Assembly: GCA_017859955.1 (NCBI GenBank) | Contig: JAFNAB010000021.1 | Location: 1-61,222 of the forward strand | Length of the DNA stretch: 61,222 nucleotides | Reading direction: 5' to 3' | From: Holophagaceae bacterium | Lineage (GTDB): Bacteria > Acidobacteriota > Holophagae > Holophagales > Holophagaceae | In this document: positions 17,604 to 26,460 of the stretch, one piece after another | Layout of the letters: each line of letters starts with the position of its first letter | Numbering within the stretch: position 1 is the stretch's first letter | Program-made: the position numbers and the translations under genes | Notes under the pieces: generated by a model | Told to the model about the DNA's origin: nothing | Databases searched by the model: none | The model's input: the letters and a program-made list of their open reading frames with translations, nothing else

Positions 17604-18485
17604 TTGGACGTTCGCCACCTGAGCTACTTCGTTACCGTAGCGGAGTGCCCCAGCTTTACCGAAGCAGCCAAGCAGCTGCAGGTAACCCAGTCCGCCGTGA
17701 GCTACCAAATCGCCGAACTGGAACGAAGGCTGGAGATGAAGCTCTTCATCCGGGACCGCCACTCGATCCGTCTGACCCTGGCCGGAGAAATCCTGCTTGC
17801 AGAAGGCAAAAAGGTCCTTGCGAGCCTTGACGAGGCGGTAAAGAAAGCCAAGCAGGCCGATGACGGGGAACTTGGAACCCTGAGAGTCGGATTCCTCGGC
17901 TCCATGGAGCGTCTACTGGCGGGCACCATGAAGCGCTTCCAGCAGAAGCACCCCAACATCGAACTCCGGGTGGAGAACCTCAGCATGCAACCCCTGGAGG
18001 ATGCTCTCGCCAGGGATGCCATTGATATCGGCCTCACCATCGCCGTGGGACTGAAACTCCCGGATGGGTATGAATGCCGAGAACTCTTCCCTGATATCGC
18101 GACGGTCGTGTTGCCCCAGGATCACCCCTTGGCTGGTCACAACACCCTCAGTTTCAATGACATCAAGGATGAACCCCTGGTCCTCATGACCCAGGAGTCC
18201 GGCATGAGCGCCCGGAACTGGCTCTTCCGCCAGTTCCGCCGCGCAGGATCGGAACCCAGGGTCGTTCTGGAAACGCCCAGCTTCGAGAACCTGCTCTTCA
18301 TGGTTGAGACAGGAAAGGGCATCACCGTCCTCTCCAGGCACATTATGAAGTTCTATACCAACTTCCAAGTCCAATGCATCGATATGGTCGGCGATGAGGT
18401 GGACTGCAGCGGCGTCGCCATTTGGAAAAAAGCCCTGGAGAACCCCACGGCCGCCCACTTCCTTGCGGAATTGGATATCCACTGA
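17604..18485 (+). CDS. LysR-family regulator with TTG start
   Basis: 293 aa. It begins LDVRHLSYFVTVAECPSFTE with HTH helix KQLQVTQSAVSYQIAELER, and the effector domain follows to the end. No ATG or GTG lies in the right place. TTG at 17604 has GGAGG eight bases before it and gives the standard LysR N-terminus, so TTG initiation is likely. It is the last gene of the five-gene operon that starts with the sigma-54 activator. It may regulate the same locus or a separate target. The convergent TolC gene ends 44 bp away with no clear terminator between. Confidence 0.86.
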   Translation: MDVRHLSYFVTVAECPSFTEAAKQLQVTQSAVSYQIAELERRLEMKLFIRDRHSIRLTLAGEILLAEGKKVLASLDEAVKKAKQADDGELGTLRVGFLGSMERLLAGTMKRFQQKHPNIELRVENLSMQPLEDALARDAIDIGLTIAVGLKLPDGYECRELFPDIATVVLPQDHPLAGHNTLSFNDIKDEPLVLMTQESGMSARNWLFRQFRRAGSEPRVVLETPSFENLLFMVETGKGITVLSRHIMKFYTNFQVQCIDMVGDEVDCSGVAIWKKALENPTAAHFLAELDIH

Positions 18486-18529
18486 AGCCACTGCGACAGC
18501 GAACTGCCGATCAGGGGGGATCTCAGCCT

Positions 18530-20041
18530 CTATTGCAGCTTGGCATTGGGGACACGGGCTTCCAGAAGGTTGCCGATGGCCTTCTCAAAGGCCGTAACGG
18601 CCTTGGCGTAGCTGATCTGACTCTGCACCTCGGCGGCCTTGGCGGTATCCAGATCATTCTGTTTGGAGAGCACCAGGAAGTTCGTGCTCATGCCGTTATC
18701 AAACTTCTTCTGCTCGGCATTCAGATCCTGTTCCCGGTATACCCGGGTCTTTTCCGCAGCCTTGACCGTCTTTTCGGCGGCCTCCACGTTCCGGATGGAT
18801 TGGCGCACCTCTAGCACAATGCCCAGCTCCTGATCACGGCGACTGAGCTCGCTGCTCCGTGCGCTGGCCCTCGCCTGGGAAAGTGCGCCTTTTGCCGCAT
18901 GGTTGGCCAGGGGTAGCGAGAACTGCAATCCCACGGTATAGCCGGGGTTCTTGAAGCCCGTGAGGTCCGTATTGACCGACCCGAGGGAGCCGTAGTTGTC
19001 CGAGCCTCCACTGTAGGTGGCAAAGGCATCGAGCTGGGGCTTGGTACGATTGAGGGCTGCCCGCTCCAGAACCCGCTTGGAGTCAAGATCCAATTGAGCA
19101 CCCTTGAGCTCAACCCGACGCTCCAGTGCCATTTTCACCGCACCAGCCTCGTCCAGAGCGAGATGCCCCAGGGTCGGAGCCTCGGTGAGCTGGATGTCCC
19201 CAGGGCGGGTTGCCTGGGGATAAAGCATGCGAATCAGGGTGTCCTTGGCGTTCAGGAACTGCGCCTCAGCGGCGATGATATCCTGCTCGCGCTGGGCTAC
19301 GGCGGCTTCAGCAGAGGTCACCTCGATGGGGGCCAGAGTGCCAACCTCCACCCGGATCTTATTCTCCTTGAGCTGCTTCTGCGCGAGTGCCAGAGATACC
19401 TTCTTATTCTCCAGGTTCCGCTGGGCGTAGACCACATCCCAGTAGGCCGACTCGGTGGAGGCCACCAGGTCGATGATGGCCTTCTGATAGGCATAGTCCG
19501 CGATCAGGGTCCCCTTCTGGGCCACGATCAGGTTGGCTCCGGTGGCCTCCCGCCCGAAGCCCTTCAGAAGGCTCTGGGAATAAGTCGCACTGAAGCTTCC
19601 GGTGTAGGGAGTGGCGGTGCCGAAGGGGTATGTACTCCCACTATAGGTGTAGGAACCGGTCGAATTGGAATAGGAAGGATTGTAGCTGGCGGAGAAGTTC
19701 CCGCCCCAATCGAAGGGCTTGCTTAGGCCGGCCGAAAAATTCCGCCCCTTGGTCGTCGATTCGGTGGTGACAGAAGTCGGGTTGCTCTTGGAAAGGATCC
19801 CAACGGAGGTGCTCTCGATATGGCTCACACTGAGGCTGCTGGTGAGGTTCCAGTCGAAAGCGCCCTTGGCGATGGTCTCGGTATCAACACCAGTGATCTC
19901 GCGAGTCTCACGGGCAATCTGAACCTGCAGGTTGTTCTGGAGTGAGGCCTGAATGGCTTCCCGAAGTGAGAGTGAGGCGGACTCCTGGGCAACCAGGCCG
20001 TAGCAGACCAGGACCATGGGGATCACGCGAAACGGAAACAT
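18530..20041 (-). CDS. TolC-family outer-membrane efflux protein
   Basis: 503 aa. The protein starts MFPFRVIPMVLVCYGLVAQ, a signal peptide, with AAGGAG upstream; the frame is open further upstream but without a start signal. After the signal comes LSLREAIQASLQNNLQVQIA, the usual TolC first helix. A long Ser/Thr/Gly/Tyr-rich beta section runs from about residue 70 to 175, and two repeats of long coiled-coil helices follow. The family forms trimeric outer-membrane channels for export of drugs or phenolics. No inner-membrane pump or periplasmic adaptor is adjacent, so its partner is elsewhere. An IclR gene lies 274 bp away on the other strand and may control it. Confidence 0.85.
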   Translation of the reverse strand: MFPFRVIPMVLVCYGLVAQESASLSLREAIQASLQNNLQVQIARETREITGVDTETIAKGAFDWNLTSSLSVSHIESTSVGILSKSNPTSVTTESTTKGRNFSAGLSKPFDWGGNFSASYNPSYSNSTGSYTYSGSTYPFGTATPYTGSFSATYSQSLLKGFGREATGANLIVAQKGTLIADYAYQKAIIDLVASTESAYWDVVYAQRNLENKKVSLALAQKQLKENKIRVEVGTLAPIEVTSAEAAVAQREQDIIAAEAQFLNAKDTLIRMLYPQATRPGDIQLTEAPTLGHLALDEAGAVKMALERRVELKGAQLDLDSKRVLERAALNRTKPQLDAFATYSGGSDNYGSLGSVNTDLTGFKNPGYTVGLQFSLPLANHAAKGALSQARASARSSELSRRDQELGIVLEVRQSIRNVEAAEKTVKAAEKTRVYREQDLNAEQKKFDNGMSTNFLVLSKQNDLDTAKAAEVQSQISYAKAVTAFEKAIGNLLEARVPNAKLQ

Positions 20042-20315
20042 CGCCACTCCTTGAATAAAACAGCATCGCATATCGGAGAATCCGACAACAACTCTATGGA
20101 GACTAGCTTCCCCCCAAAGGTTGAAGATTCCTTTTCGAGGATGCCACTGAGGCGGGGAAAGACAAGAACCCAATTCACCATGCGTTGAAAATCCCAGTTT
20201 CTGTTTCAGATACAAATGATAAAAACATACGACCTTGATGAATTGAGTGACGACAATTCAGAAAATGGTCCTGTTACACTTTCAACTCACAGACCGGTAC
20301 ACTAGGCTACTAAAC

Positions 20316-21095
20316 ATGAAAACGACGACAGAAGCGCCTCTTACAAACGAATCCGAGGGGTCGGGCATACGGGTCATCGCCCGGGCAGCCGACATCCTCC
20401 TGGCCCTCAGCAACCACCCGGACGGGCTTTCCCTTCGCGAGATCGCCCAGTTCGTAAAGCTCCCTCGGTCAACGGTTCAGCGGATCATCAACTCGCTGGA
20501 AGAGTCGAACTTCGTGATTGCAGCCTCGCCGACCAGCGGCTTCAGGCTTGGACCGACCCTGACGCTTCTCGCCGAAGCGGTCAGACCCTTCGATATTGCC
20601 CGAATGGCGCGCCCTCTCATTCTCCAGCTTGCCACCGAAACCGGGGAGACCGTGGATATGTCCATTCTTTCCCACGGTAAGGCAGTGGTAGTGGATCAGA
20701 TTTCCGGTGTCCACCCCCTCAAGGCCGTTTCGACCATCGGCACCTCCCTCCCCCTCCATGGCACCTCCATTGGCAAGTCGCTGTTGGCCGCCCTCCCGGA
20801 GAAGGAACTGGAGGGACTCCGTTCCCATATCCAGCTGAAACCGCTGACCAAGAACACCATCACCAACTGGGACAAGCTCATGGCGGAGCTCAAGACCATT
20901 CGTGAAACCGGGTTGGCCTACGACAACGAAGAGTACATGACAGGCATCAGCTCGGTTGCCACGGTCATGCGGGGCCCCGGGGGCGAACTGGCCGCCATTT
21001 CCCTGCCCGTTCCCACCGAACGCTTCCGGGCCAAGGAAGCGGAGCTTATTGAAGCCCTGATGAGCCGCAGCCAGTCCTTCCAGCGGCGACTGTAG
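20316..21095 (+). CDS. IclR-family transcriptional regulator
   Basis: 259 aa. The N-terminal winged HTH (about 20-75) contains RAADILLALSNHPDGLSLRE and KLPRSTVQRIINSLEE. The C-terminal effector domain (90-255) has GKAVVVDQISG, PLHGTSIGKSLLAALPE and SSVATVMRGPGGELAAISLP. IclR proteins often regulate aromatic or acetate/glyoxylate catabolism. Start at the ATG at 20316 is a judgement: an upstream ATG (20247) exists, but its extra 23 residues are not IclR-like, and neither has a strong ribosome-binding site. It is divergent from TolC and convergent with a substrate-binding lipoprotein gene. Confidence 0.88.
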   Translation: MKTTTEAPLTNESEGSGIRVIARAADILLALSNHPDGLSLREIAQFVKLPRSTVQRIINSLEESNFVIAASPTSGFRLGPTLTLLAEAVRPFDIARMARPLILQLATETGETVDMSILSHGKAVVVDQISGVHPLKAVSTIGTSLPLHGTSIGKSLLAALPEKELEGLRSHIQLKPLTKNTITNWDKLMAELKTIRETGLAYDNEEYMTGISSVATVMRGPGGELAAISLPVPTERFRAKEAELIEALMSRSQSFQRRL

Positions 21096-21109
21096 TCCAG
21101 CTTCCCCGG

Positions 21110-21151
21110 TAAAAACAGACGTGATGTCCTGGCTTGGCCCGGACATCACGT
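21110..21151 (-). terminator. Terminator after substrate-binding protein gene, shared with IclR
   Basis: ACGTGATGTCC (21119-21129) pairs with GGACATCACGT (21141-21151), an 11-bp stem. Read on the minus strand it is followed by CTGTTTTTACC, a T-run. A second perfect stem, GGGGCGATGGG/CCCATCGCCCC (21216-21253), lies between it and the stop at 21277 but has no T-run. Confidence 0.75.
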
Positions 21152-21276
21152 GGGGAGCACGAGGGGAACGCAGAGCGAGTTCAGCGAGCGGGCGGTCCCC
21201 CGCGTTCATGACAGAGGGGCGATGGGGAGAGCAGTTGCTCCACCCATCGCCCCGAGGGCTTGGTCCTATCGGTTTC

Positions 21277-22614
21277 TTAAGGCAGCGGGAAGAGCGGCTT
21301 GCCGGTGGTCGGCCAGAAATCGTGCTTGGAGCCGATCACTTTCAGTTCCCACTTCTGGGCCGAGTCAGTCTTGAACCACTGGCCGAAGACAATGGGCACA
21401 TGGCTGAAGTGGTTCTCGTCGAACTTGACCCGATGCCGCATGCTCATCATGTCCGTGGTGGCCAGGGCGGCATTGACCTTTTCAGGATCCAGGCTTCCGG
21501 CCCGCTCAATGGCGTTGACCAGCACCTGCACGCAGGCATAACCGGGAGAGATGGCTGGATAGGCAGGACGGCCGGACTCCTTCACCCAGCGCTCGGTGAG
21601 GGACTTGCCGGTGGTGCCGTCGATGCCGACAGCTCCACCCATGGAGGGATCCCACCAGACTTCCGTGCTCACACCGAGGGGCAGATCGCCGCCCCAGGCG
21701 TTGACATCCTGATAGAACATGGCGCCACGTCCGATGGAGGCCATCTTGGGCTTGAAACCCATGCCACGGGCCTGCTTCCAGACCGCGCCAAAGAAGGGAC
21801 CAGGGCAGTTGCCCCACAGGATCTCGACACCAGCATCCTTCCACTCTTTGATGATGGAGGAGAAGTCCGTGGTCTCAAGAGGCACCAGACCCAGTTTCTT
21901 GTCGAGACCGACGACCTGGTAGCCCAACTTGGACAGGGCGGGTCCGAAGAGGGTGTACCAACCACGACCATCGGGTTCGTCGGAGCAGATGAGCCCGATC
22001 TTCTTATTGGTCTGTGGCCCGAACTCTTCCAGCATGCTGGTCCAAGTGCTGAAGATGGTGTAGCCGGGCTTTCCTGCCCGGGGATCCCCGTCCTTCACGG
22101 GTGAATTAATGGAGAATCCGCCCACGCCCCAGGAGTACTGCCACTTGGTGGGAGACTCGGACTTCATTCCCATCCAGGGCTCGAAGGGCCCCACCGATGC
22201 AACATAGGGGACCTTGTATCGGTCAGCGATCTGAGAAATCCCGGCGTGCATGGGCGGAGGTGCATCCCCGGCCACCATGAAGCTGACCTTGTCCTGCAAG
22301 ATCAGGCTTTCAGCCAGGGCACCGGCCTTGTTCGGATCGCTCTCATCGTTGACCGATACGAGCTTAATGGGATAACGGGCATCCCCGACCTTGACCCCTC
22401 CGGTCCGGTTGATGTCCTCGATGGCAGCCTTGACACCGAAAAGTCCGCCCTCCCCGAAGGAGGCGTACATGCCCGTGGTGGGATTGATCGTTCCAATCCG
22501 GATTTCCTTCGCAGAAGGCTTATCACAACCACCCAATACCAGCAGACATGCGAAAGCTGATGTCAATCCAGCTGCAACATATCCTTTTTGCATGAATTTA
22601 AATTTATCACCCAT
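21277..22614 (-). CDS. Branched-chain amino-acid-type ABC transporter substrate-binding lipoprotein (orphan)
   Basis: 445 aa, periplasmic binding-protein type I (LivK/peripla_BP_6). A lipoprotein signal ends in LLVLGGC, followed by DKPSAKEIRIGTINPTTGMY. VNDESDPNKAGALAESLIL and VPYVASVGPFEPWMGM are family-like. The start could be 22614 (used here) or 22593; both give a credible signal and neither has a strong Shine-Dalgarno. Relatives bind amino acids, but also aromatic acids and amides. No permease or ATPase gene is nearby. It lies beside the gallate region and its upstream DNA carries the ACCGCA-type palindrome, so capture of an aromatic substrate is plausible. A close paralogue is at 56637-57959. 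Confidence 0.88.
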   Translation of the reverse strand: MGDKFKFMQKGYVAAGLTSAFACLLVLGGCDKPSAKEIRIGTINPTTGMYASFGEGGLFGVKAAIEDINRTGGVKVGDARYPIKLVSVNDESDPNKAGALAESLILQDKVSFMVAGDAPPPMHAGISQIADRYKVPYVASVGPFEPWMGMKSESPTKWQYSWGVGGFSINSPVKDGDPRAGKPGYTIFSTWTSMLEEFGPQTNKKIGLICSDEPDGRGWYTLFGPALSKLGYQVVGLDKKLGLVPLETTDFSSIIKEWKDAGVEILWGNCPGPFFGAVWKQARGMGFKPKMASIGRGAMFYQDVNAWGGDLPLGVSTEVWWDPSMGGAVGIDGTTGKSLTERWVKESGRPAYPAISPGYACVQVLVNAIERAGSLDPEKVNAALATTDMMSMRHRVKFDENHFSHVPIVFGQWFKTDSAQKWELKVIGSKHDFWPTTGKPLFPLP

Positions 22615-23144
22615 ACTATTTACCACAAAAAACCTCTCGAAATTTTTTGATGTTTTGTTAATTGCAATCCAAGATGGACACAACCCGAAAATGCAGGAGG
22701 ATCTCTTATAAGATCATTGTTTTGTATATGATGACAAACCACCCCTCACCCCCAAGATTGCCAGGATCTGGCCACTTCACAATACAGCAGTACCACAATG
22801 CGGTTCATTTTGAGCTACGCCACAAAACTAACCAACGGGACTCGGTCCGTCAACCCTCTTTTTGGCGAAATCGACTCCGAATTTTCGGTAAACCCAAATG
22901 GGGCTTTGAGTTCTTCCGAGCAGTAACGGACTGGACTTAATCCACAACCAAGGCTAAATCACAGGTCTAAACACAATAATCATCAAGATGTTCTCTTTAC
23001 CATACGAATGACCATCACTTTTGACTCACGTACACAAACAGCGCCGTACACCACCCCGCCTCCCCCGTTCCTGGCAGGAAAATCGATCGCGCAGACGCAC
23101 CTCGCCCCTTAACGCGCGAGCGCCTCACCTCACGATCAAAAGCT
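22615..23144. other. Intergenic region upstream of substrate-binding protein gene
   Basis: 530 bp with no credible gene and an AT-rich composition. It should contain the promoter for the leftward substrate-binding protein gene. The palindrome ACCACAATGCGGT (22792-22804) is listed separately. The rightmost 100 bases lie just past the end of a LysR gene and show no clear terminator. Confidence 0.6.
22792..22804. promoter_or_regulatory. ACCGCA-type palindrome, candidate operator (site A)
   Basis: ACCACAATGCGGT, an imperfect palindrome about 180 bp upstream of the substrate-binding protein start. It differs at two positions from the site at 30106-30118 (ACCGCATTGCGGT). Confidence 0.4.
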
Positions 23145-24056
23145 TCAGGATTTCAGTGCGCTTTCCCCAAGGTGCTGCTCGCTGTACCGTTGCAGCACAC
23201 CAAGGTAGTTGGAGAGCAGAGGCGAGTGGTTCTCCTTGCGCCAGACCGCGCAGATCTCCACCTCGGGAAGGCTTGGATGAATAGGGAGAAAGACGACCCC
23301 CGGGGTCCGGTACCGCGAAAAGGTTTCCGGCACCAGGGAGACCCCCAGCCCCGATCCGACGAGGATGAGTCCAGTCTGGATAAGGCGGATGTGAAGCTCC
23401 TTCGCAGGTTCCACGCCCACCAGATGAAGCGCGAAATGGATCTTGGCGTAAAGGCCTGGAAAGGGATGATTATCCGGCACGATCAGGACCTCTGAGGCCA
23501 GCCCAGCGAGATCGAAGTATTCCCCTCCGGCCTGAGGGTGCCCTTCCGGCAGGGCTGCCACCAGCCTGGAACGGGATAGGGTAAGGGTCTCGAAAACGGG
23601 ATCGTCCACCGTCGCAATGACCAGAGCGACATCCACGGTTCTCTCATACAATCCTGAAAACTGTTCCTTGGGAGAAGATTCGAGCAGTTTGAGCTCAACC
23701 TCGGGGTTCTGAGCCTGGAAAACCTTGACGGTGGCAGGAAGCACATCAAGGGCGGCACTGGTAATGAAAGCAATGTTCAGAAGCCCAGCATGCCCGTTGG
23801 CCACCCTCCGGGTCTCATCCCTGGCCTGGTCCGCGTCCCGGAGGAGACTCTTGGCCTTCTCGAAGAAGAGTCGACCAGCGGGGGTGAGGAGCACCTTTCG
23901 GTTGTTCCGCTCGAAAAGAACGGCCCCCAACTCCTCCTCCAATTGGTGGATCTGCTGGCTCAGGGAGGGCTGGGCAATGTGCATGGCTTCCGATGCACGC
24001 CGGAAATGCAGATGCTCTGCCACAGCGACGAAATAACGTAGTTGGCGAAATTCCAT
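23145..24056 (-). CDS. LysR-family regulator divergent from gallate decarboxylase
   Basis: 303 aa, a standard LysR protein. It begins MEFRQLRYFVAVAEHLHFRR, with HTH helix MHIAQPSLSQQIHQLEEELG. The remainder is an effector domain with VPDNHPFPG and VGSGLGVSLVPET. It is of the BenM/CatR-like class that responds to aromatic compounds or muconates, by overall pattern. The start at 24056 is supported by AAGGA upstream and the family N-terminus; the longer frame is spurious. It is transcribed away from the UbiD/UbiX genes, with two palindromes between them, so it is the leading candidate for a gallate-responsive regulator. Confidence 0.88.
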   Translation of the reverse strand: MEFRQLRYFVAVAEHLHFRRASEAMHIAQPSLSQQIHQLEEELGAVLFERNNRKVLLTPAGRLFFEKAKSLLRDADQARDETRRVANGHAGLLNIAFITSAALDVLPATVKVFQAQNPEVELKLLESSPKEQFSGLYERTVDVALVIATVDDPVFETLTLSRSRLVAALPEGHPQAGGEYFDLAGLASEVLIVPDNHPFPGLYAKIHFALHLVGVEPAKELHIRLIQTGLILVGSGLGVSLVPETFSRYRTPGVVFLPIHPSLPEVEICAVWRKENHSPLLSNYLGVLQRYSEQHLGESALKS

Positions 24057-24158
24057 GGGATTCCTTCGAGGAACTTGTAATTTGTGGTCTCGATAGTAAA
24101 ACGCGATCAATCGGAAAGGTGAAAAGTATTGGACGGTCACGCGGGCTTTACGAATTAT

Positions 24159-24174
24159 GGTACGACCGTACCAC
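24159..24174. promoter_or_regulatory. Palindrome TGGTACG-AC-CGTACCA, candidate LysR operator
   Basis: Perfect 7-bp arms separated by two bases, in the LysR/gallate decarboxylase divergent region. A near copy of its core, GATACGACCGTACC, occurs at 29774-29787 upstream of the symporter operon. Confidence 0.5.
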
Positions 24175-24262
24175 TCAACTCGCACACTTTCACCTCATGC
24201 GACCCGGAAACCGCATAGAGCACTTAGTAATGAAAGCCTGAAATAGGTCTGCAACATTGTGG

Positions 24263-24285
24263 CACCGCATGAAAACCATACGGTG
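24263..24285. promoter_or_regulatory. Spaced ACCGCAT inverted repeat upstream of gallate decarboxylase
   Basis: CACCGCAT, seven bases, then ATACGGTG: 8-bp arms with one mismatch, ending nine bases before the TTG start. A protein bound here would block or control transcription or initiation. Confidence 0.45.
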
Positions 24286-24293
24286 AGCATCTT

Positions 24294-25691
24294 TTGAGAA
24301 AGGAATATCATGACAACCCAACCAGAGATGCCGGCGGCACCACCATGCGCCCCACCAAGTCCGGCCCCTCCATGGTCTTCAACAATATCAAGGGCTTCCC
24401 CGGCGCCCGGGTCAACATCGGTATGCTCGCTGACCGTAAGCGGGTGGCCATGCTGCTTGGCACCACCATCGACCGTCTGGGCTTCCACATGGCCGACGCC
24501 CTGGGTCACCCCGTCGATCCGGTTTTCGTGACCAAGGAACAGGCACCCTCCCAGGAGATCGTCCACCTCGCCACCGACCCCGGGTTCGACATCCGCAAGC
24601 TGATTCCCGCCCCCACCAACACACCAGTGGACGCAGGTCCCTTCATCACCATGGGCCTCTGCTGCGCCTCCGACCCTGAGACCGGCGAAACCGATGTCAC
24701 CATCCATCGCCTTTGCCTCCAGGGCCCTGACACCCTTTCCATGTTCATCTCCATGGGCCGCCACCTGGGAACCTTCCGCGACAAGTACGAGAAGGAAAAC
24801 AAGGCCATGCCCATCACCATCAATATCGGCCTCGACCCCGCGGTCTATATCGCCGCCTGTTTCGAAGCCCCCTCGACGCCTCTGGGCTTCAACGAGCTCA
24901 GCATTGCCGGCGCCCTCCGCAAGAAGGCGGTCGAACTGGTGAAAGCTGTCTCCATCGACGGCAAGTCCCTGGCCAGGGCCGAAATCGTCATCGAGGGCGA
25001 GCTGCTGCCCCACGAGCGGATGGTGGAAGACGTGAACTCCCACACAGGTCGGGCCATGCCGGAGTTCCCGGGCTACAACGGTCCCGCCAACCCCTCCCTG
25101 CCGATCGTCAAGGTCAAGGCCGTCACCACACGGGTGAACCCCATCATGCAGACCTGCATCGGCTGCAGCGAAGAGCATGTCAACCTCGCCGGGATTCCCA
25201 CCGAAGCCAGCATCATCCAGCTGATCGGCAAGGCCATCCCCGGCTTCCTGAAGAACGTCTATGCCGCATCCTGCGGCGGTGGCAAGCTCATGGCGGTGCT
25301 GCAGGTCGGGAAGCGCACGCCCGCGGATGAAGGTCGCCAGGGCCAGGCCGCCTTGCTCGCCTTCTCCGCCTTCTGCGAGCTCAAGAATGTATTCCTGGTG
25401 GATGAGGACGTCGATCCCTTCGACATGGACGATGTGCTCTTCGCCATGACCACCCGCTATCAGGGCAACCTGGACACCACCTTCCTGCCCAATATCCGCT
25501 CCCACCAGCTCGATCCCTCGCAGGATCCCCGCTACAACAACGCTATCCGCGCCCGGGGGCTCGCCTGCAAGACCATCTTCGACTGCACTGTGCCCTGGTC
25601 CATCAAGGAGGAATTCGTTCGCGCCCCCTTCCTTGAGGTCCCCGACTACGAAAAATATCTCACCCCCTCCTCCAAGCCTCTGGAGCTCTAG
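24294..25691 (+). CDS. UbiD-family decarboxylase, probable gallate decarboxylase catalytic subunit
   Basis: 465 aa. UbiD enzymes use prenylated FMN to decarboxylate aromatic acids; gallate to pyrogallol fits the adjacent UbiX, MFS and transhydroxylase genes. Visible family features are VFNNIKGFPGARV, INIGLDPAVYIAA, the AEIVIEGELLPHE segment with active-site acidic residues, and a C-terminal IRSHQLDPSQDP. Two oddities stand out. The start in this frame is TTG at 24294 (GGTGAG before it) or ATG at 24345, while the best Shine-Dalgarno, AAAGGA, serves an ATG at 24310 in another frame. The protein also begins almost directly at the VFNNIKG segment, so about 60 N-terminal residues found in typical UbiD (about 490 aa) are missing. 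A frameshift near the start, or true N-terminal shortening, must be considered. Confidence 0.82.
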   Translation: MRKEYHDNPTRDAGGTTMRPTKSGPSMVFNNIKGFPGARVNIGMLADRKRVAMLLGTTIDRLGFHMADALGHPVDPVFVTKEQAPSQEIVHLATDPGFDIRKLIPAPTNTPVDAGPFITMGLCCASDPETGETDVTIHRLCLQGPDTLSMFISMGRHLGTFRDKYEKENKAMPITINIGLDPAVYIAACFEAPSTPLGFNELSIAGALRKKAVELVKAVSIDGKSLARAEIVIEGELLPHERMVEDVNSHTGRAMPEFPGYNGPANPSLPIVKVKAVTTRVNPIMQTCIGCSEEHVNLAGIPTEASIIQLIGKAIPGFLKNVYAASCGGGKLMAVLQVGKRTPADEGRQGQAALLAFSAFCELKNVFLVDEDVDPFDMDDVLFAMTTRYQGNLDTTFLPNIRSHQLDPSQDPRYNNAIRARGLACKTIFDCTVPWSIKEEFVRAPFLEVPDYEKYLTPSSKPLEL

Positions 25692-25752
25692 TCGTGAAGG
25701 CCATCAATTGCTTTTTCCGATCTCTGGATCGTGGGTGTGGGAGCTGGGTTAG

Positions 25753-26349
25753 ATGACAGAGAGAAAGATCAAGCATCTGGTGGTCGGCATGACGGGAGCC
25801 AGTGGCGCACCCATTGGTATTGAACTGCTGCAGGCCATGAAGAACTTCCCCGACTGGGAGACCCACCTGGTGATCTCAGAAGGGGCAAGACTCACCATTG
25901 AACAGGAGACAGAGTGCACTCTCGAAGAAGTGGCTGCCATGGCCACCCGCTGCTATCGGCTGGGTGATGTCGGCGCCCGCATCGCGAGCGGCACTTTCAA
26001 GACCCAGGGCATGGTGATTGTGCCCTGCAGCATGAAGACCTTGGCAGGAGTGGCGACGGGCTACTCGGACAATCTGGTGCTCCGCGCCGCAGACGTGGTG
26101 ATCAAGGAACGCCGGAAACTAGTACTCGTCGCCCGGGAATCCCCCCTGAGTCCGCTCCATCTGCAGAACATGCAGAAGGCAGCGGACCTTGGGGCCCTCA
26201 TCCTCCCCCCCGTTCTCACCTTCTACAACCACCCAGCCAGCATCCAGGACATGACTCGCCATATCGTTGGCAAGATCCTCGATGTTTTCGATCTTGAGAT
26301 GCCGAATTTCAAGCGATGGGATGGGGGGGACAGACAACCACCTCAATAA
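25753..26349 (+). CDS. UbiX-family flavin prenyltransferase
   Basis: 198 aa, the usual UbiX/LpdB length. It attaches dimethylallyl phosphate to FMN, making the prenylated cofactor needed by UbiD decarboxylases. Motifs are VVGMTGASGAPIGIELL (FMN phosphate site), VPCSMKTLAGVATGYSDNL and VLVARESPLSPLHL. It starts 61 bases after the UbiD stop on the same strand, with GGGAG upstream, so the two form an operon. The short C-terminal tail is polar and unremarkable. Confidence 0.94.
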   Translation: MTERKIKHLVVGMTGASGAPIGIELLQAMKNFPDWETHLVISEGARLTIEQETECTLEEVAAMATRCYRLGDVGARIASGTFKTQGMVIVPCSMKTLAGVATGYSDNLVLRAADVVIKERRKLVLVARESPLSPLHLQNMQKAADLGALILPPVLTFYNHPASIQDMTRHIVGKILDVFDLEMPNFKRWDGGDRQPPQ

Positions 26350-26372
26350 TTATACATTTTATTTATTATGTT

Positions 26373-26401
26373 TTGACAATTCCAATAATTGTCAGGATTT
26401 T
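26373..26401 (+). promoter_or_regulatory. Palindrome and possible promoter before the MFS gene
   Basis: TGACAATT-CCAAT-AATTGTCA (26374-26394) has perfect 8-bp arms and is followed by GGATTTTTC. It could be a weak terminator for UbiX, or an operator over a -35-like TTGACA (26373-26378). The sequence does not decide between the two. Confidence 0.4.
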
Positions 26402-26460
26402 TCTGCTTCAATCACCCCCCAAAGCATTAATTCACTCATCTCTAGAAAGGAGATCGAAAT

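Noticed and set aside
22759-22774. Second sigma-54 promoter (TGGCCAGATCCTGGCA, minus strand) for the substrate-binding protein
   Set aside because: Both elements deviate from consensus, the string is itself nearly palindromic, and the site lies 145 bases from the gene with no activator nearby.
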